Assembly: GCA_964471755.1 (NCBI GenBank) | Contig: CAYYJM010000251.1 | Location: 1 to 9,315 of the forward strand | Source of the DNA: CAYYJM01 sp964471755 | GTDB taxonomy: Bacteria; Planctomycetota; Planctomycetia; Gemmatales; Gemmataceae | Direction of reading: 5' to 3' | Length of the DNA stretch: 9,315 nt | In this document: positions 7,785 through 9,315 of the stretch, one piece after another | Position numbering within the stretch: the first letter of the stretch is position 1 | Layout: the number at the start of each line of letters is the position of its first letter | Notes under the pieces: generated by a model | The model's input: only the letters and a program-made list of their open reading frames with translations | Told to the model about the DNA's origin: nothing | Databases searched by the model: none | Translations under genes and position numbers: made by a program

Positions 7785-8204
7785 ATGAACTTCACCCCCA
7801 TTCGGCTCCTTCTGACGACCCTGCTGGCTCTGGGTTTGCCTGGCGTGACCTTCGCGCAGGGCATCATCCTGGTGCCGCACACCAATACCCATTACCACCT
7901 TGTGCCGCACGGCAATCACGCCCACCTCGTGCCTCACACGACCACGCACTTCCACACCATGCCGGTTAACCCAGGAATGGTCCGCGGCTATCCGGGAACC
8001 TTCGGCGGCTATCCGGGAACGATTGGTGGCTATCCAGGAACCATCGGTGGCTATCCGGGAACGATCGGTGGGTATCCCGGAACGATCGGCGGGTATCCCT
8101 CGACCGGGAGCATCTATCCCGCAATGCCAGGCGGCACGCCGTCCCTGGTCCAGCCATCGACGCCCCCGTACCCCAATATCCCGACGGTCGTCGGCCCACA
8201 CTGA
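7785..8204 (+). CDS. Small exported His-rich, Gly-Tyr-Pro repeat protein
   Basis: This encodes a 139-aa protein of unknown function. The ATG at 7785 starts a textbook signal peptide: Arg7, a Leu-rich core and cleavage expected after VTFA (24/25). Upstream codons in the same frame lack a signal-like start, and the promoter at 7695-7723 lies just before this ATG. The mature N-terminus carries three tandem LVPH units (29-38, 39-47, 48-57) with His at 32, 36, 38; 42, 45, 47; and 51, 55, 57, each shaped H-x(2-3)-H-x-H. Residues 68-102 are five GYPGT(I/F)G heptads plus a partial sixth. The tail is rich in Pro, Ser and Thr and ends in His. No membrane segment is seen after the signal, so periplasmic or extracellular location is likely. 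The His clusters suggest binding of Zn, Cu or Ni, but this is inferred from composition only. The ribosome binding site is weak. Confidence 0.85.
   Translation: MNFTPIRLLLTTLLALGLPGVTFAQGIILVPHTNTHYHLVPHGNHAHLVPHTTTHFHTMPVNPGMVRGYPGTFGGYPGTIGGYPGTIGGYPGTIGGYPGTIGGYPSTGSIYPAMPGGTPSLVQPSTPPYPNIPTVVGPH
7869..7955 (+). repeat. Three tandem LVPH / His-cluster repeats
   Basis: Units at 7869-7898, 7899-7925 and 7926-7955 encode 10, 9 and 10 residues. Each begins Leu-Val-Pro-His and ends His-x-His. The middle unit is one codon shorter. Third codon positions differ between units while the His and Pro positions are kept, which suggests an old duplication held by selection on the protein. Confidence 0.75.
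7986..8108 (+). repeat. 21-bp in-frame tandem repeat, five units plus a partial
   Basis: Units start at 7986, 8007, 8028, 8049 and 8070, and a partial unit covers 8091-8108. Each full unit encodes GYPGTIG, except the first, which encodes GYPGTFG. Differences between units are mostly synonymous. The array is in frame and could change copy number by slippage without breaking the protein. Confidence 0.9.
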
Positions 8205-8475
8205 GCCTGATCCGGGAGGAGGACTACCGTTTTGCCAGCGCTACGCGACGGCGCTCACAGATTTCAATTCGCCGACTGACCGGCGGGCAGCATCCGTTTG
8301 TCTTCGCCGGTTTCGATGCCTGGCTCGCCTCATCAATTCTTTGCCGCACGAGCGTTGGGCTGTTCGCGGGCGGCCCCTTCACCGGACGCCGCCGGTCTCG
8401 AATGCCGTGTCGAAGTAGTACGTTCGCTCCAGGACTTTGGCGTCCAGCGACACCATCGCCAGCCGAGCGCCGCAG
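8205..8475. other. Noncoding region upstream of the IS110 transposase, possible left end
   Basis: About 270 bases separate the His-rich gene from the first recognisable transposase residues. I see no convincing gene. It holds a strong purine-rich GGGAGGAGGA (8214-8223) that leads only into a 15-codon TTG frame. Hairpins are AGCGC/GCGCT (8237-8241/8251-8255), GGCGGC/GCCGCC (8369-8374/8388-8393) and the competing ACCGG/CCGGT (8381-8385/8392-8396). An imperfect direct repeat also lies here. In IS110 relatives the long left noncoding end encodes the bridge RNA; whether that holds here is untested. The element's left boundary cannot be placed from the sequence alone. Confidence 0.4.
8305..8406 (+). 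repeat. Imperfect 16/17-bp direct repeat
   Basis: CGCCGGTTTCGATGCC (8305-8320) recurs as CGCCGGTCTCGAATGCC (8390-8406), with one substitution and one extra A; the copies start 85 bases apart. Both copies lie in the noncoding stretch before the transposase. Confidence 0.6.
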
Positions 8476-9315
8476 ATCGAGTCGGGGGCGATCGCAGGCA
8501 CTGGGCCTGCGTCGAAGCCACGCCCGACAACGCGCCGACCGTGCGTGAGTTCGCCGCTCACACCGCCGGCCTGCGTGCCCTGATCGCCTGGCTGAAACTC
8601 TGTGCCGTCACCACCATCGCACTGGAGGCCACCGGCGTCTACAGCCATGTCCTCTTCCTGACCCTGCTGGAGGCCGGCTTTCACGTCGTGACCACCTCGG
8701 CCAAGTTCACGCGTCAGATCCAAGGCCGATCCAAGACCGACAAGCTCGACTGCCAGTGGATCCAACGGCTGCATCGGCATGGCCTCTTACCCAGCATCTT
8801 CCAGCCCGACGAGGCGACGCAGACGTTGCGTGACTACGTCCGTCAGCGGGCCAACCTGGTCCGGCTGTCGGGTCAGCACGTGCAGCGGATGCAGAAGGCG
8901 CTGCAGTTGATGAACCTCAAGCTGACCGGCGTGCTGGACGACGTCACCGGCGTGACCGGGCTGGCGATTATCCGAGCCATCCTGGCTGGCGAACGGGATC
9001 CGCTGACGCTGGCTCGCCACCGCGACAAGCGCTGCAAGCGGAGCGCGTCGGAGATCGCGGTGGCGCTGACAGGGCGTTACCGGGACGAGCACCTGCTGGA
9101 GTTGCGCTGCAGCCTGGAGTTGTGGGAGAAATATCAGGAGGTGATCGCTCAGGTGGACGAAGCGATCGCCTTGCAGCTGAAGAAGATGAAGCAGCAGACG
9201 CAGTTGCCGCCGCTGCCGGCGAAGAAGCGTGTTCGCGGCAAGCGTCCGCACGACCCGAAGTTCGACGTGCGGACGGCGTTGTACCTGGTGACGGGCGTCA
9301 ACCTGTGCGCCATCG
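8316..9315 (+). CDS. IS110-family (DEDD) transposase, 3' end cut by window, 5' end irregular
   Basis: This is an IS110-family recombinase, which integrates circular intermediates through a RuvC-like DEDD domain plus a C-terminal serine domain. Recognisable protein starts near 8469 (PSAADRVGGDRRHWACVEA). It continues without a stop to the window edge, so the C-terminal Tnp_20 domain is missing. The second catalytic residue is Glu in ALEATGVY (8625). The paired Asp of KTDKLDCQW are at 8739 and 8748. TGVTGLAIIRAILAGERDP (about 8949-9002) matches the middle region of this IS group. The first Asp, expected in a GIDVG-like motif, is not in place: the frame reads AADRVGG. The ATG at 8316 is the furthest upstream in-frame ATG, and it gives an unconvincing N-terminus with no ribosome binding site; no in-frame ATG, GTG or TTG lies between 8358 and 8541. 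The copy may be decayed at its 5' end. The family call is firm; start and activity are not. Confidence 0.8.
   Translation, partial: MPGSPHQFFAARALGCSRAAPSPDAAGLECRVEVVRSLQDFGVQRHHRQPSAADRVGGDRRHWACVEATPDNAPTVREFAAHTAGLRALIAWLKLCAVTTIALEATGVYSHVLFLTLLEAGFHVVTTSAKFTRQIQGRSKTDKLDCQWIQRLHRHGLLPSIFQPDEATQTLRDYVRQRANLVRLSGQHVQRMQKALQLMNLKLTGVLDDVTGVTGLAIIRAILAGERDPLTLARHRDKRCKRSASEIAVALTGRYRDEHLLELRCSLELWEKYQEVIAQVDEAIALQLKKMKQQTQLPPLPAKKRVRGKRPHDPKFDVRTALYLVTGVNLCAI

Larger units (their letters stand above)
8205..9315 (+). mobile_element. IS110-family insertion sequence, partial (right end outside window)
   Basis: The transposase defines the element. IS110 members usually lack terminal inverted repeats and make little or no target duplication, so no boundary signal is expected, and 8205 is only the outer limit set by the preceding stop codon. 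The right end and the transposase C-terminus lie beyond the window. Confidence 0.55.

Noticed and set aside
7869..8108. Repeat block considered as a CRISPR-like array
   Set aside because: The repeats are contiguous, in frame and lack unique spacers; they are coding tandem repeats.
8232..8279. 15-codon TTG frame behind a strong GGAGG-type site
   Set aside because: The site and 9-base spacing are good, but the peptide is tiny, starts with TTG and has no recognisable character; probably chance.
8494..8510. GCAGGC/GCCTGC hairpin with a 5-nt loop
   Set aside because: It falls inside conserved transposase codons (DRRHWACV), so the base pairing is more likely incidental.
8379..8780. Minus-strand frame before and within the transposase
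   Set aside because: It overlaps the conserved DEDD-domain coding region on the other strand. Its ending looks protein-like, but no start site or family supports it.

Overview
The window reads as ordinary chromosome of a GC-rich bacterium, most likely a planctomycete (Gemmatales/Isosphaerales type). The main reasons are the large Ser/Thr kinase with a planctomycete-style helical N-terminus, one membrane anchor and a long WD40 tail, plus the generous intergenic spacing and a small secreted His/Gly-Tyr-Pro repeat protein. The lineage is inferred from gene style, not from a marker gene.

Layout: positions 1-445 carry no convincing gene, only a weak promoter candidate and a hairpin. An orphan protein of 185 aa (446-1003, +) runs head-on into a 1090-aa membrane-anchored kinase/WD40 protein (1022-4294, -), with an 18-bp gap. 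A 209-bp divergent intergenic region holds two dyads and a possible -10 box. It is followed by recN (4504-6204, +), the SMC-like DNA repair ATPase, and 12 bp later by hemN (6217-7629, +), the oxygen-independent coproporphyrinogen III oxidase; the two probably form one transcript. A possible intrinsic terminator follows. A good sigma70-like promoter then precedes a 139-aa exported protein with three His-cluster repeats and a 21-bp DNA tandem repeat (7785-8204, +). The right end is an IS110-family (DEDD) transposase that runs off the window. Its 5' part is irregular: there is no good start, and the first catalytic Asp is not where the family has it.

The genes do not form one pathway. recN and hemN are housekeeping functions, the kinase is probably a signalling receptor, and the His-rich protein is a candidate envelope or secreted metal-binding factor. 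The most exploratory point is the roughly 265-bp noncoding stretch upstream of the IS110 transposase. In related elements such a region encodes a bridge RNA, and here it holds an imperfect direct repeat and several hairpins. No clearly new multi-gene system is visible.
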